This document shows positions 12,503 to 22,917 of a stretch of DNA of 64,000 nt, in pieces. The DNA is from Trematomus loennbergii (lineage: Eukaryota > Chordata > Actinopteri > Perciformes > Nototheniidae), in assembly GCA_012861695.1 (NCBI GenBank), contig JAAOOA010000086.1, positions 23,890,403 through 23,954,402 of the forward strand, given 5' to 3'. Both the position numbers and the translations under genes were made by a program. How positions within the stretch are numbered: position 1 is the first letter of the stretch; each line of letters begins with the position of its first letter. A model generated the notes under the pieces. It was not told the DNA's origin. It saw only the letters and a list, made by a program, of their open reading frames with translations, and did not search any database.

Positions 12503-12702
12503 TGGAGGCGGCTGTGGCTCGTTGGATAGTGTGTTGGACTTCGAATCAGGGGGTAGCAAGTTCGTGTCCTACTGCAGTCAGCATGTCGTTGTGTCCCTGA
12601 AGACACTTCACCCCAAATTGCTCCTGTGGGATTGCCCACAGTATTGAATGCATGCAAGTCGCTTTGGATAAAAGAGTCTAACAAATGACATGTAATGTAA
12701 TA
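12503..12702 (+). mobile_element. tRNA-derived SINE, copy 1
   Basis: The tRNA-like head (TGGCTCGTTGGATAGTGTGTTGGA, degraded B box around 12555-12565) is followed by GCAGTCAGCATGTCGTTGTG, then GTCGCTTTGGATAAAAGAGT and a tail of ACATGTAATGTAAT. The same head-body-tail order is seen at 18190-18350. The GTCGCTTTGGATAAAAGCGTCT 3' module is shared by many teleost SINEs and their partner LINEs. The copy lies just beyond the ptp4a2 poly(A) site. Confidence 0.75.
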
Positions 12703-12739
12703 AATTTGACAACAAACATTCAACACAGAAAACAAGACA

Positions 12740-13830
12740 AACATTTGCTTTTTATTTCAATTTATTTATCTTTAAAGAACCAATACGAATTGGGGATGTT
12801 TTCAAAATGGGTACAATGATAAAAAACTGACCATTTTCATTCTTCTCCACCTTGTCTTTCAGATTGAATCTTAGGCTCTGTGTTTAAATATGCATATTTA
12901 GGGAAGTCCTATTGTAGCCCCGTAAAGGAGAACTCATGAGAGCAGGAAAAGTACCTGTTGTTGAGTTTTTTTCTGTTAAACTGACGGTATGAAGTGTATG
13001 TGTATGCGGCAGGGTTTGGTGGGCTTATCTGAGGTGGACTGATTATTGCACTCCAACAAGATTTTTAAAAAAAGATGATGAAATAAAAGACATGGCTCTC
13101 AAAGGATAAAAAACAACAAAACTATTGGATAACAAAGTGTCCTTGCCCCTGCCAAACTCATAACTGCCACACATATCATATCTCGTGAATAAATATTGCA
13201 GACATATTCAAACTGAGTGAACCCCTAAAACTGAAAGTGACGTTAAGCAAGTGAAGGGAAAAAAGAAAACATTACTGCATTTTCTGGTGAACCTTTGAGT
13301 TTTTGTGCAAATAAAAATAACACCCCAATACCAAAAGATGGACAGTCACAATGTGTTCAAAGTTTAAAAATGTATTTTTCAAAAGGTACATTAGTCAGGC
13401 CTAAAATATCAATAATTATGTGGAAATAAAAATCATTAAACATTTCACCTTGTTTTTTTTGTAAAAATAAAAATTCACAAAATGGAAAATGCTATTTCAT
13501 GATTACAACTGAAACAAAAAATAAAAAAATAAAAAACAGGATGGACTCAAGTTGAAAAATTGTGGCCCGTGGTTGAACAGTGTAACCGGGAGGCGGGCCT
13601 TTCTGTGTGCTTTGACCTTCCATTCATTGGTTCGGCTGGTGGATCCCCAGATCTGGTTTCATTCATTCCATCACTCGCTAGCTCTCTGATCATTTAGCCA
13701 TGACTCAGTGTTAACAAATCATCACAATAATTACTGATAGCACTCTCTTCATTTTTTTTTTTTTATTAATCTCCCCGTGTTGGGAGATTTCCCACATGAT
13801 GCGCATAAGAAAGATGCACCGACAGAGAGC
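12740..13830 (-). other. ptp4a2: 3'UTR of ptp4a2
   Basis: AT-rich sequence of about 1.1 kb follows the TAG at 13831-13833 (minus strand). It ends at paired AATAAA signals (12751-12756 and 12761-12766, minus) followed by a GT-rich stretch (TGTTTGTCTTGTTTTCTGTG in transcript sense), the usual downstream element. A nearer AATAAA just inside the UTR (about 13764, minus) could give a very short alternative UTR. The end is inferred from signals only. Confidence 0.6.
12751..12766 (-). terminator. ptp4a2: ptp4a2 poly(A) signals (two AATAAA)
   Basis: Two AATAAA hexamers in the minus sense (12761-12766, then 12751-12756). A GT-rich downstream element at 12720-12745 supports cleavage at about 12735-12740. 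Confidence 0.55.
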
Positions 13831-13942
13831 CTACTGCACGCAGCAGTTGTGGCTGTTGGTATCCTTGAACCGCAGACGCATTTTGGGTCTGTATTTCTCG
13901 AGGTAAAGAAGCTGTTTGGAGTTGAAGGCTCCACGTCTCTTC
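13831..13942 (-). CDS. ptp4a2: ptp4a2 coding exon 5 (C-terminus, CaaX box)
   Basis: Acceptor CTTTCCACAG precedes GAAGAGACGTGG. The exon encodes [17 protein letters not shown], then [19 protein letters not shown] and TAG (13833-13831). It carries the polybasic stretch and the prenylation motif. The tail TNSHNCCVQ is one residue longer than the human TNGHCCVQ. Confidence 0.95.
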
Positions 13943-16900
13943 CTGTGGAAAGCAGAGGGAAAAGGGGAGGCATGAGATTAGGGTAATAATATCCACTATG
14001 GTTATTACTGTAATGATATACATTATAATGAATGTGTTGCAAACCTACCTTTTATTTTTAGAATATATATTTTGTATAGAATATCATTTCAAGTATTATT
14101 CTATGTGTAGGCAAATATACTTTCACTCTTTCTGACAGACAACACCACTGATATATTCTTAAAATGAGGGTTGGGTGACAGTGTAGACACTCTGACATTT
14201 CCTTAGATTAAGAGTTACTTAAAGGTTAGCTGAATTTATAATAAAGACTGGAAACAGAAGCAAACCGCTAGCTTTGCTCAGTCCAAAGGCAACACAATCC
14301 ACCTGCCCGCCCGACTAACGCTCAATAATTAACATATTATATCAGGTTTGTTTAATCTGTACAAATAAAGTAGTAAAAAGCTCACATTGCAATTTCTCTG
14401 GGGTCAATGTGCAATCATTCTGGGATGGGAGCAGTAACTACCTGGACTCTGCATCCAGATATGAAATGCATATCTGATTTAACTGTTTGATAATCTTAAA
14501 TCAGATTTTAGCAATAAACCAGATTGATTTTTTTTTTTATTCAGACACTCCTGACTGATTTAAGACTCAACCTTTATTAAAACCGTGAAGCACAAAAGTA
14601 AGGGGGTGTACTTACTGCCTTATGAACTGCACAGCATCCTCATACTTCATCCCACTTTCAATGAGGGCTAAGGCCACCAAGACTGGAGCCCTGAGAGGTG
14701 AAGAAATCCAACGCACCCGTTCAAGGAGACAGCGAGAGAATCACAGAAAGAGAGAGGGAGAACAGAAGATTAAATGCCAAGGTCCACAGGGCTCCATAGT
14801 AATATGGTGGAGGGGCAGGGGGGGGGGGGGGAGGTGGGGGGGGGGTTTAAACCTGGGAAAGAGGGCCTGGGAAATCAACAGGGGGTGCACAGGTTCAGTG
14901 TTGCCCTGCTGAGGCACGGTGCTCACACCCTGGGCCTCTTGCACACACAAAACTGTGATAAGTTACAGTAAGACAACCTTCCGCTTTCTCACCAGATGAG
15001 AACAAATAAATATAAAAAAACGTTCTAGTCCACTCGGAGGGTCAAAACTCAGTGCTGATAGGGCATTTCCTTCAAAAGGCTTTTCTCTCACACAATTCAC
15101 AAGGGGTGGTGTGTGTGAGAAGGGAAGGGTTGGAAGGGAACGAGAGGGAAAAACGGTGCGATAGTGTGAAGCGAGGGATGAGAATATTATTGAAAAAAGG
15201 GACAAACAACAACAAGGCACGCTGCTGCAGCCTCCCACACTGAAAGCACCCAAACGACTGGAGTAAACACAAGACGGGGAAGAAGAGATGAATTCAAAAA
15301 ATGCCTGTCTGACCAACACCGGTAATTATAGAACCTCTGGAATGCCCAGCGATGCACAATGCTGGAAGCCATTGAGGAACTTTTGACTTATTTTGCGGCC
15401 CGGAAAGACTCTTTCACACCAGTTCGCCCACGTCATGTGCTTCTGCCTTCTTTGTTTTCACACTTGTGTTGTTATTCGCTAGAACTTCTCGTCTGTAATT
15501 CACTGACACATTGGTCTGCGAGTATGATATCTGCACAGCCTCGTGACCGACGGGAAAGATAACATGGAAATGTCATTTCCTTTTATTTGCAGGTCCGGAG
15601 GCGACAGAATGTTATCATTTAGGATAGATAACTTAAAACACCCGATTGCCTATTTGCATATCACTTGACGGGAGCGGGAAGAGCGTTTTAGTGTACATTC
15701 ATTACGAGACAGGAAAAACAGGGACAAGTGCAGCACGTCCAGTTTCACACCGAGCCAAGCCAGCAAAAGGGTGTGTGATGAACACTGAAGAAGCAACAAG
15801 TGATAATAAAGATGGAGAGTTGAAACAAGGACAATAACGGTATATTAGCAGAATAAGCAGACTTATGTATACTCTTGGAACCTTCATCGATTAGTTATTT
15901 GGTTTTGTGTGTTAACTGACTCTTACAGAGCACTATTAAAACCTCTGAAGAGTGGATTGTCACCACATTGAGAATAGCTGTTCCACCTTAAAACAGGGTA
16001 AGTCCACCTTAACTTAGCTGAAGCCATTGTTGTCACTAGCTTTTTGGGAAAGACCCTTTTGACCTTTATCAGCAGGTTGTAAGCACGAAACAGGAAGTGG
16101 GCTCTTGGCCCTAAAAACACTTCTTATCTGGCCCATTCGACTGCCTGTGAAGAAGCAATAACTAAATACGTCACACTTACTGGCGCTGAGCAAACTGACA
16201 AGAACGAGACCACACACTTGTAAAAAAACACACTTGTTTGAGGAAACACTAACCAGGCAGAGTGATGCGGTTTGTTTTTACCGTACTTTTAATGACCACG
16301 TTCGCTGTTATTTCCCGTTTTGAAGACCAGCACACCGCCTCATACGTCTTCCTGTAGTCTTTATTATAGCAGCTATCGGGTGGAATCAGAACATGTGTGC
16401 AAAGTAGAATCATAATAACAAATTGCTGGTAAAATATGCCTGTAGAAAACGGCACATGATGGATCCGATTAGCTTCGGTTGCTATGCTCTCTTCTGTCAC
16501 CTGAGAAACTTTAATAACGGCGTTGTGATGCCAAAAAGCATCAATTCAGAATGAAACACATTCACGGGGGATTATGCATAGTTGCTTGTGCTGCCGTGAG
16601 TTCAAAGTAGACTTAAACTCCGGTGGACGAGCAGCTCTGCAGCGCCTGGTAAATGCAGCTGAACCACATTAATAAACAATGAACAACTGCACTCTGGAAA
16701 GAGTATAACGTTGGAGGAGTCGTTTCTATCATTTGATCTGGCTTCGTATGATTTATAGCAACATGAGCATTGACCCGACGCAGTCTGCCATTGGTGTTGT
16801 TGTTGACGTAACGGTGACGTCACAGCACACGTCAGGCTCTAGGGCAGTGGAAACACAACTGGGGCTAAAAAGAAGAACCAGTTCGGATCCAGAAAAGCAC

Positions 16901-17173
16901 GGAGCTAGAACGGGAACTGGTTTGGTGGGAAAGGGGTAATAAGTAAGCAAAGTAATGCAGCTCACCGGCCCAGTCCTGCCACACAGTGCACAGCGACGCA
17001 GCAGCCGGGCTCCTCTCTGAACTTGGTGTTGAGCAGCTTGAGCCAGTCGTCCACAATCTGGGTGGGCGGAGGAGCGCCATCATCAAAGGGCCAGTCCTAT
17101 GGGAGCGAGAAGAAGACAGTAAGATAAATAGGATAAACATACAATAAGAAAGGCTGCTAGAAATATATATATG

Positions 17174-17223
<50 letters not shown>

Positions 17224-17505
17224 AATTCTTACAATGACCTGAATCCCCTCCTTCTCCACTGGAGTCTTATCGTAGGTGGCATCACAAACTCTCACCAGTG
17301 TGTTCACATCACAGTTCTTCAAGTCCTGGAATACATGAAAAAGAGAGGATGTTAAACACAGGACTAGCAAACAAAGTGAAGACCGATAGTAGCACAGGTG
17401 TGTTCATACCTCGGTGAACTTGTTGAGTGTGGCGTTGGTGGGGTTGTGAGTGATGAGGAACCTCATGGCCTCATGGTTAATCTCGACTGCAGCGGGGCGG
17501 TTCAT
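13831..17505 (-). CDS. ptp4a2: ptp4a2: protein tyrosine phosphatase type IVA 2 (PRL-2), five coding exons
   Basis: Joining 17505-17410, 17325-17233, 17096-16966, 14690-14616 and 13942-13831 (minus strand) gives a 168-residue protein; human PTP4A2 has 167. All junctions are GT-AG with phases that agree. PRL phosphatases are small dual-specificity-type enzymes anchored to plasma and endosomal membranes by C-terminal prenylation; they bind CNNM magnesium transporters and promote growth. Visible features are the WPFDDG loop with general-acid Asp69, the P-loop HCVAGLGR with catalytic Cys101 and Arg107, the regulatory Cys46 (VRVCDATYD), a basic [11 protein letters not shown] segment and a CaaX box CCVQ (Cys165). 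CCVQ and [19 protein letters not shown] favour PTP4A2 over PTP4A1 (CCIQ) and PTP4A3 (CCVM). Which teleost paralogue (a or b) it is cannot be decided here. The start ATG (17505-17503) has A at -3 (CCAACATGA). No damage is visible. Confidence 0.96.
14616..14690 (-). CDS. ptp4a2: ptp4a2 coding exon 4
   Basis: A 75-nt exon between acceptor CCTCTCAG and donor GTAAGTAC. It encodes [19 protein letters not shown] and VQFIR; the final CA joins G of the next exon to make Gln. This is the helix following the catalytic P-loop. Confidence 0.94.
14812..14848 (+). repeat. G-rich tract with quadruplex potential (ptp4a2 intron)
   Basis: Runs of about 14 and 10 G separated by AGGT lie at 14819-14846, within the intron between exons 3 and 4. 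The tract is on the non-template strand relative to the window and appears as a C-tract in the ptp4a2 transcript. A second G-rich block is at 19375-19400. Confidence 0.6.
16966..17096 (-). CDS. ptp4a2: ptp4a2 coding exon 3 (catalytic P-loop)
   Basis: A 131-nt exon between acceptor TCCCATAG and donor GTGAGC. It encodes [19 protein letters not shown], then [14 protein letters not shown] and [10 protein letters not shown] plus the first two bases of Arg107. It carries both the general-acid loop and the nucleophilic Cys101. Confidence 0.96.
17097..17232 (-). repeat. ptp4a2: short ptp4a2 intron filled by a CA microsatellite
   Basis: This 136-bp intron has donor GTAAGAATTGAC. A (CA)n tract starts about 10 nt after the splice site in transcript sense (17222 down to 17192), is broken by TATA, and continues to 17172, followed by (AT)n. 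The repeat takes up over one third of the intron and sits immediately downstream of the 5' splice site. Confidence 0.9.
17233..17325 (-). CDS. ptp4a2: ptp4a2 coding exon 2
   Basis: A 93-nt, phase 0-0 exon between acceptor GTATTCCAG and donor GTAAGA. It encodes [19 protein letters not shown] and then [12 protein letters not shown]. It contains Cys46, which in PRL enzymes forms the reversible disulphide with the catalytic cysteine. Confidence 0.95.
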
Positions 17506-17518
17506 GTTGGCGAGACGG
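17410..17518 (-). CDS. ptp4a2: ptp4a2 first coding exon (13-nt 5'UTR plus codons 1-32)
   Basis: Acceptor TTTTTAAAG precedes CCGTCTCGCCAAC and the start ATG (17505-17503). The exon encodes [19 protein letters not shown] and then [13 protein letters not shown], ending at donor GTATGA. Human PTP4A2 begins MNRPAPVEISYENMRFLIT, so the start is secure. Confidence 0.95.
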
Positions 17519-18189
17519 CTTTAAAAACAATTACAATAAAAATACTCTTACAAAACGAAAGCGACTTTTGGCTCAGAAGTCAGCAAAGACTGCTAGGAGA
17601 ATTGTGAATTCATAAAAAGGGCAGAATAAATAAAAATGACAACACGTGGTGGAGAATGGGTCACGAGGACAACAGGTGTTCAACTATGGGATGATGCACA
17701 CAGAAAAGGGTAACAAAACGGATAGACTAGTCCACAGTACTCCAGGATGTGAAAAATGAATATATACAAAGCCGGGAAAAAATGTAATGAAAAAGAAAAA
17801 GATGGAGAGACTATCCAGGAGTCATCCAATCAGTTTACCCCATTCAGGAGAGCTGTTTGTGATTGGCTGTTCGAGGAGAAAGCAGAGAGCAAAGACTTGT
17901 CGTATTGGTTGGGGCAGGGCAGGGCAGTCGGGCCAAGGACTACGCGGTATCCCAGAGGGACTTTGGATTAGACAGCAGTTCCTAGTATGCTGGAAATCAG
18001 GGGGGTTTCTGGGTAGCGTAGTCCCTTGGGGGGCGGCCGATTCACTTCTCCACGGAGGTGAGGTGCTGTGCCTGGCAGAATTCCCCGCTCACACACGCCA
18101 TATAGGTATGGCTCAAGTCGACACAGAAAACCTGCCAAAAGAAACACAACGTTAAACACCTGAACTAAGAACATCCATAACATTTCACC

Positions 18190-18350
18190 TGAGGCGTGTG
18201 GCGCAGTGGATAGAGCCTTGGTGTTGGGACCAGGAGGTCACAGGTTCAAACCCCACTGCAGTCAGCATGTCGTTGTGTCCCTGAGCAAGACATTGAGTAT
18301 GTAAGTCGCTTTGGATAAAAGCGTCTAACAAGTGACATGTAATGTAATGT
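18190..18350 (+). mobile_element. tRNA-derived SINE, copy 2
   Basis: The A-box-like TGGCGCAGTGGATAGAGC and B box GGTTCAAACCC (18243-18253) form a good tRNA-like Pol III promoter. They are followed by GCAGTCAGCATGTCGTTGTG, GTCGCTTTGGATAAAAGCGT and ATGTAATGTAATG. Same family as 12503-12702, with an internal deletion relative to it. Confidence 0.82.
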
Positions 18351-18359
18351 TTGCAACAT

Positions 18360-18540
18360 TATGTATCACTTGTATATCGACTCATATGGCACTACTTCTA
18401 TTCATTGTATTGTATTTACTTGCACCATTTTATCTGTTTTATTGTGTCGCACTGTTGGAGGAGCCTGGGAACTAAGATTTTCATCGACATCACTACACTG
18501 TAGCTATGTACGAGTGACAATAAAAGCCTTGAATCCTTGA
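18360..18540 (+). mobile_element. LINE 3' tail, family shared with 19880-20095
   Basis: CACTTGTATATCGACTC, GTATTTACTTGCACCATTTT, CACTGTTGGAGGAGCCTG, ACACTGTAGCTATGTACGAG and GACAATAAAAGCCTTGAA occur in this order. The same order is repeated at 19880-20095. The end is AATAAA-like with a short CCTTGAA repeat, as in 3' ends of fish LINEs. No ORF remains. Confidence 0.6.
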
Positions 18541-19879
18541 AGAAAAAAAACATGATAGTGATGACATCAAACACACCTGCTAGTGACATAGAGAAATGCA
18601 ATAATTGTTTGATTTGAATAACCAATGTGTTGTATTTTGGCAGCTGAATATGCAAAACTGAGTGAACAATATTCAACAATACCATCGCTTCATCATCATC
18701 ATCAATTCATGCTCCCCTAATTGGAAGACAGTGAAAAAAATCTTCTCAAGTATACATGGAGATACTTTACACAAAACAGAAAATAGTTAACTCGCAATAT
18801 AATTTAGAAATGATGTGATATACTTTTCTTAGCCTTACACCAACCTCGAGCTGGACAGTATATGAATATCCTGATATAAGGCCAGATATTGTTTCAGATA
18901 TCTTAATATTGCATAAGTGTTGTCTATTCTACACCGCCCAGCCCTAGCCACACCTTTCACAACATAAAACTGATTTCACAATCCTTTGTGACATTTTATA
19001 TTCGTTCATAACAAACGGAAACATAATATCTCCTGTAGCATGTTTTAAAGAATGGAAGAATGCTGCATCTTAAAATTAATCAGACATGTGATTTTCAAGT
19101 CCAGAAACTCAAGAAAAAGGCACCATGATGGTCTGTCCGCCTTAGTTGTTCACCTTTGGATTACATCACCGCTTTCAATTTAACACCTGTCTGTCACCAA
19201 AATGGAAACTAATAATATGCTCAGTATGGAGTGCACACACACGTAGGGTCTTACAGCACAGGTAATGTCTGGTTTGTAACAAGCCAGAGGGAGCAGTCAG
19301 TCAAACTGTGCCAAGTCCTTGACAGTCTAAACCCAGCCGCCACAAACTGGCTGGAGCCGTCTCAGAGCAACAGAGGGGGGGGGGAGGGGGGATAGGGGGG
19401 TAAGCAGAGTAGAGGGAAATTGGATGACGAGAGCCTGCTATCACTGCACTGACTGCTCTCACACACACAAGTGGTGGGTGGGAAGCGGAGAGAAAGGGCT
19501 TGGACTTCAGCACCGTGCCACAGGCAGTAGTCACAAGGTGAGGATTGCAGGGTGGGCAAAGCTTCAAACAGGCCGAACTTTTCAGTCCCACGCTCTTTCT
19601 TTTCACCTTCTTGAGACAAGAATCTGCGTCTGATTTCCTCTCGCTTGCTCAGGGTATTTAACCTAACTGTAAGAAAGTATAGACCATTTTTTATTGAGTC
19701 TATAACCCCACCTGCTTGATTTTCAGTATGTTTTTCTAAAAAAGACCCGGTTAAGGACTAGCCATCGAATTGTTAGCAACCAAGGCCACTTCAACACTCT
19801 TTTTTCTCTTACTCACTCTACCCCACCTGAACTTTTGAAAGAACATCCATAACATTCATCTGGCTGCAACTTACTAATT

Positions 19880-20095
19880 ATTTATCTAATATATCATATT
19901 CCAATCACTTGTATATAGACTCTTATTGCAGTATTTTACAATTATTTTTGTATTTACTTGCACAATTTTTTCTTTTTTATTGTGTACCCTAACCCTAACC
20001 ACTGTTGGTGGAGCCTGTGACCTAAGATGTTCATCGACACTGTAGCTATGTACACATGACAAACAAAAGCCTTGAACCTTGAACCGACCCTCAGT
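19880..20095 (+). mobile_element. LINE 3' tail, second copy
   Basis: Matches 18360-18540 block for block (ATCACTTGTATATAGACTC, GTATTTACTTGCACAATTTT, ACTGTTGGTGGAGCCTGTGA, CACTGTAGCTATGTACACAT, AAAGCCTTGAACCTTGAA). The copies are 1.5 kb apart in direct orientation, so they could come from separate insertions or a local duplication. Confidence 0.6.
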
Positions 20096-21236
20096 TAAAT
20101 GCCAAGTACAAAGCCTCTGTCGTGTGGATGTATCAACCATAAATGTCTTTTTCCCCCCCCCCCTCAGTTTTTTTTATACTTGGCAACACTCAGAAAACAG
20201 CCTTGATTTTTCTTGCATGATGGCCAAGATCCTCCGTGACGTCTTAATCACCGCCTCGGAGCGGCACCGAACACAATGTGGCATTACGGCATGCAGACAA
20301 CTGAAGCTGGGAAAAAAAAGGGTAACCGGATGTTAAAAGGCTCGCTGCTTCTAATCCTCCAGAAAGGCGAGGGTGAACCTGACTGTGGAAAGGGGAGTAG
20401 ACGGTAAAGAGAGACTGAAACATGGAGGGGGAAAACTGAAGAAAAAAGAGCTAGCAGACACACCAAGGACACCACAATGACAGCTTATGCTAAAAGATGA
20501 AAAGCAGCTGGTTTGTGGATGGTTGCCCAGATGCACCAAGTGACTTCATACAGTCTGCGCTTAAAATGCATTCAAAAAGGAGCGTTACAAAGAGCAAGAT
20601 GGCTATTTTAAAGATCACACAGGTATAAACGGAGACATGAAAAAAAGTCAACGCTTCATTAACCATACATGAAAGCAGATTGGTTAAGTTGCGTTACTTA
20701 TTTTTCAATCTAGTGTGACAACTAAAAGCTTTGTCTAAGTGCTGAGTGAGCTTGTCAATAGAGAAGTGGGTAAACTGTGGTAATACCAGATCTGCGCTGC
20801 CTGGGACACACACATGCAAATCACTCTGACATTTGCAAACTGGTTCTGCAGATACGCACTGCACAGATGCAGGAAGAACAAAACAAACACACACTGTTTG
20901 TTGAAGAAAACACATGGGGTTTCACCACACAGGAAGCAATGTGCAGTGTATACAAATGCCATACATGTTGTACACCGAGCCTCCTTCAGCTCAGTTGAAC
21001 ATGGATTGGAGATATGCAGTTTTACTTTAGATGAACAATCTAGAAAAAAGCATACAGTAATTTGTAGCTGCAACTGATATTTACATTTATTATAGACCAG
21101 TCTTCCCATATTATAAAGGTTAATCAGTGTGTCCTTATGTCCAAAAGTACTTTGAAGGATGCAGTTTCCTTAAGTAACTATGTTTTAGCCGGCCTTCTTT
21201 TTGCACACACTAACTAACTATCATACTTAAATGATT

Positions 21237-22011
21237 CAGGGTTCCTGCAGGTTTCACCAACTCAAATGTAAGACTTTTTAAGACCACTTTGAATAGAATT
21301 GAAGACCTATTTCACGGCAAGAAAGTATGATGTATGCATGTTCAACATAAGAACGACGACTGAACATAACAGCACACTGAACTGTGTTAGACAAAAAAGT
21401 GTGTGTGTGTGTGTGTTCGTGTGACGAGAGCTATAGTCAGAGCTCTGCTGTCTTTAGCTACGGTATTTAGCGTCCACAGCACCTCCGCTTTTAGGGTTGA
21501 CGTAGACTCAAGCATCACTCGGAGGTCCCCCGGTGTTGTTGCGGGAGTAGCTGCACTAGCTAACGCTACATTAGCAAAACAAACGCTAATTTTGTCTTCA
21601 AACACATTCCCCTCCACTCGTTTCAAGCACTACATTTGATTTAGGCAAATACAGTTGAATTTACACTTCCCCATATTTATTTGTAAGTAGATTCGAAGGG
21701 GCCAGGGGAAACAAACAAAAGTTAATGATTACTGGTTCCATGTTGATTTATTTCAATACAAATTGTTGGGGGAACTGAAAGGCTATTACCGTACTGGTTA
21801 CTTTTCAGCCCGGACATTTCCCCCAAAACACATTAAGATGCGATCGCAATGCAACACAGAAGTACCTTTCAAATCCGATCATCTTTAAGACCTTCTAAAT
21901 CATATTTAAGACCTTTCTTATTCATTTTTTGTAATCATATTTAAGACCTTTTTAAGGCCTTAAATTCTGATGATCAAATGTAAGACTTTTTAAGACCCCG
22001 CGGGAACCCTG
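21237..22011. mobile_element. hAT-like MITE with CAGGGTTCC termini
   Basis: The left terminus CAGGGTTCCTGC and right terminus GCGGGAACCCTG are inverted repeats. Sub-terminal ATGTAAGACTTTTTAAGACC occurs at both ends, with extra AAGACCTTT copies at 21880-21960. The flanks share TGATT (21232-21236 and 22012-22016), possibly a decayed longer duplication. The interior includes a GT microsatellite at 21400-21416. Confidence 0.65.
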
Positions 22012-22662
22012 TGATTAACAAAAGGGTCATATTTCATCCAAACTAATGATTTCTTCTCTACAGTCATTGTATTGATTGTCTTGGCAAAGCTACAAATCGT
22101 GTTCAGTGACCCCGGAGAAAGAACAGAAGGAGAGAGCAGGAAGAGTACTTGCTGATAAGGGCTGCGATATCTTAGGACAGAAAAGGACACAAAAACCTAA
22201 AAACAGGTGATACAGTCTCTAAAGACTGGGAATCAGGGCATGGGTATCCTGCAAGCGCCAACTCATCACTTTTGATGAGTCTTTTCTAGCAAAGCATTAA
22301 ACCTGTCAGGTTTTAAAAAAGGAATGATGTAACACCTGTTTAAATGTTACGTGATTTGAAAATATAGGGCAACTGCTCCTTATCGTTGTCATACAGTAGC
22401 AGATTATATGACTTAATATTTTCAATTGACAGCTCATAATATCAGCCATAGATAGGAAGACTGTGGACGTTGTAAAGTTATTGCAGCTAAAGTGCAAGGA
22501 GTCAGTGGGAGTCCTAATTGAAAGCCTTCCACATTGTTAAGGATTTCACTGCCATGGGACTCTATAATTGGCGAGCGAAGGCAGCTCTTCCCGACACCCG
22601 ATAGCCGTGGCCAATCCTCATCATTTGCGCACCACCACAGCTTTAAAACATACACTATGTAC

Positions 22663-22917
22663 CAGTGGCGAACCGTGTCTATCACAACTGGACCTTCTGT
22701 AGACGCACACAGAAAGATATCTGATTGGTTGCTTCTTCTTTTTTTAACACAAAACCACTGAAATGCGTCGTGCATGGACCGAGAAGGACAAACAAATCAA
22801 CGTAATATTACAGAACAACAACACAGATTCTCATTTATTTATTTTATTTGGTTTGTTTTATCCGAGTGTTCCAGGGTATTCTCTGAATACCTTGAAGGCC
22901 CTGACGGTTCGCCACTG
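22663..22917. mobile_element. hAT-type MITE with a perfect 8-bp duplication
   Basis: The termini CAGTGGCGAACCGT and ACGGTTCGCCACTG are perfect inverted repeats. The flanks are CTATGTAC on both sides (22655-22662 and 22918-22925). An 8-bp duplication with CAG/CTG termini is diagnostic of hAT elements. At 255 bp it has no transposase. Intact ends suggest it is relatively young. Confidence 0.85.

Larger units (their letters stand above)
731..12740. other. intergenic region between the + strand gene and the ptp4a2 3' end
   Basis: I could support no coding exon in these 12 kb. The short ORFs lack family similarity and flanking splice signals. Recognisable content is listed separately: a piggyBac-like element, a LINE tail, a Kolobok-like MITE, GAGCCGGCTC-type inverted repeats, a degenerate ACTACAAA-rich minisatellite, a MITE-like segment with a perfect palindrome, and a tRNA-derived SINE. 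The stretches 2440-3840, 4640-7530, 7830-9430 and 10040-12450 hold nothing I can name. Confidence 0.6.

Noticed and set aside
18190..18260. Functional tRNA gene
   Set aside because: The A- and B-box-like sequence is the head of a SINE. The body and 3' tail match the 12503 copy and no proper cloverleaf 3' half follows.
19986..20002. Interstitial telomere repeat
   Set aside because: Only about two CCCTAA units within a LINE tail. Too short to mean anything.
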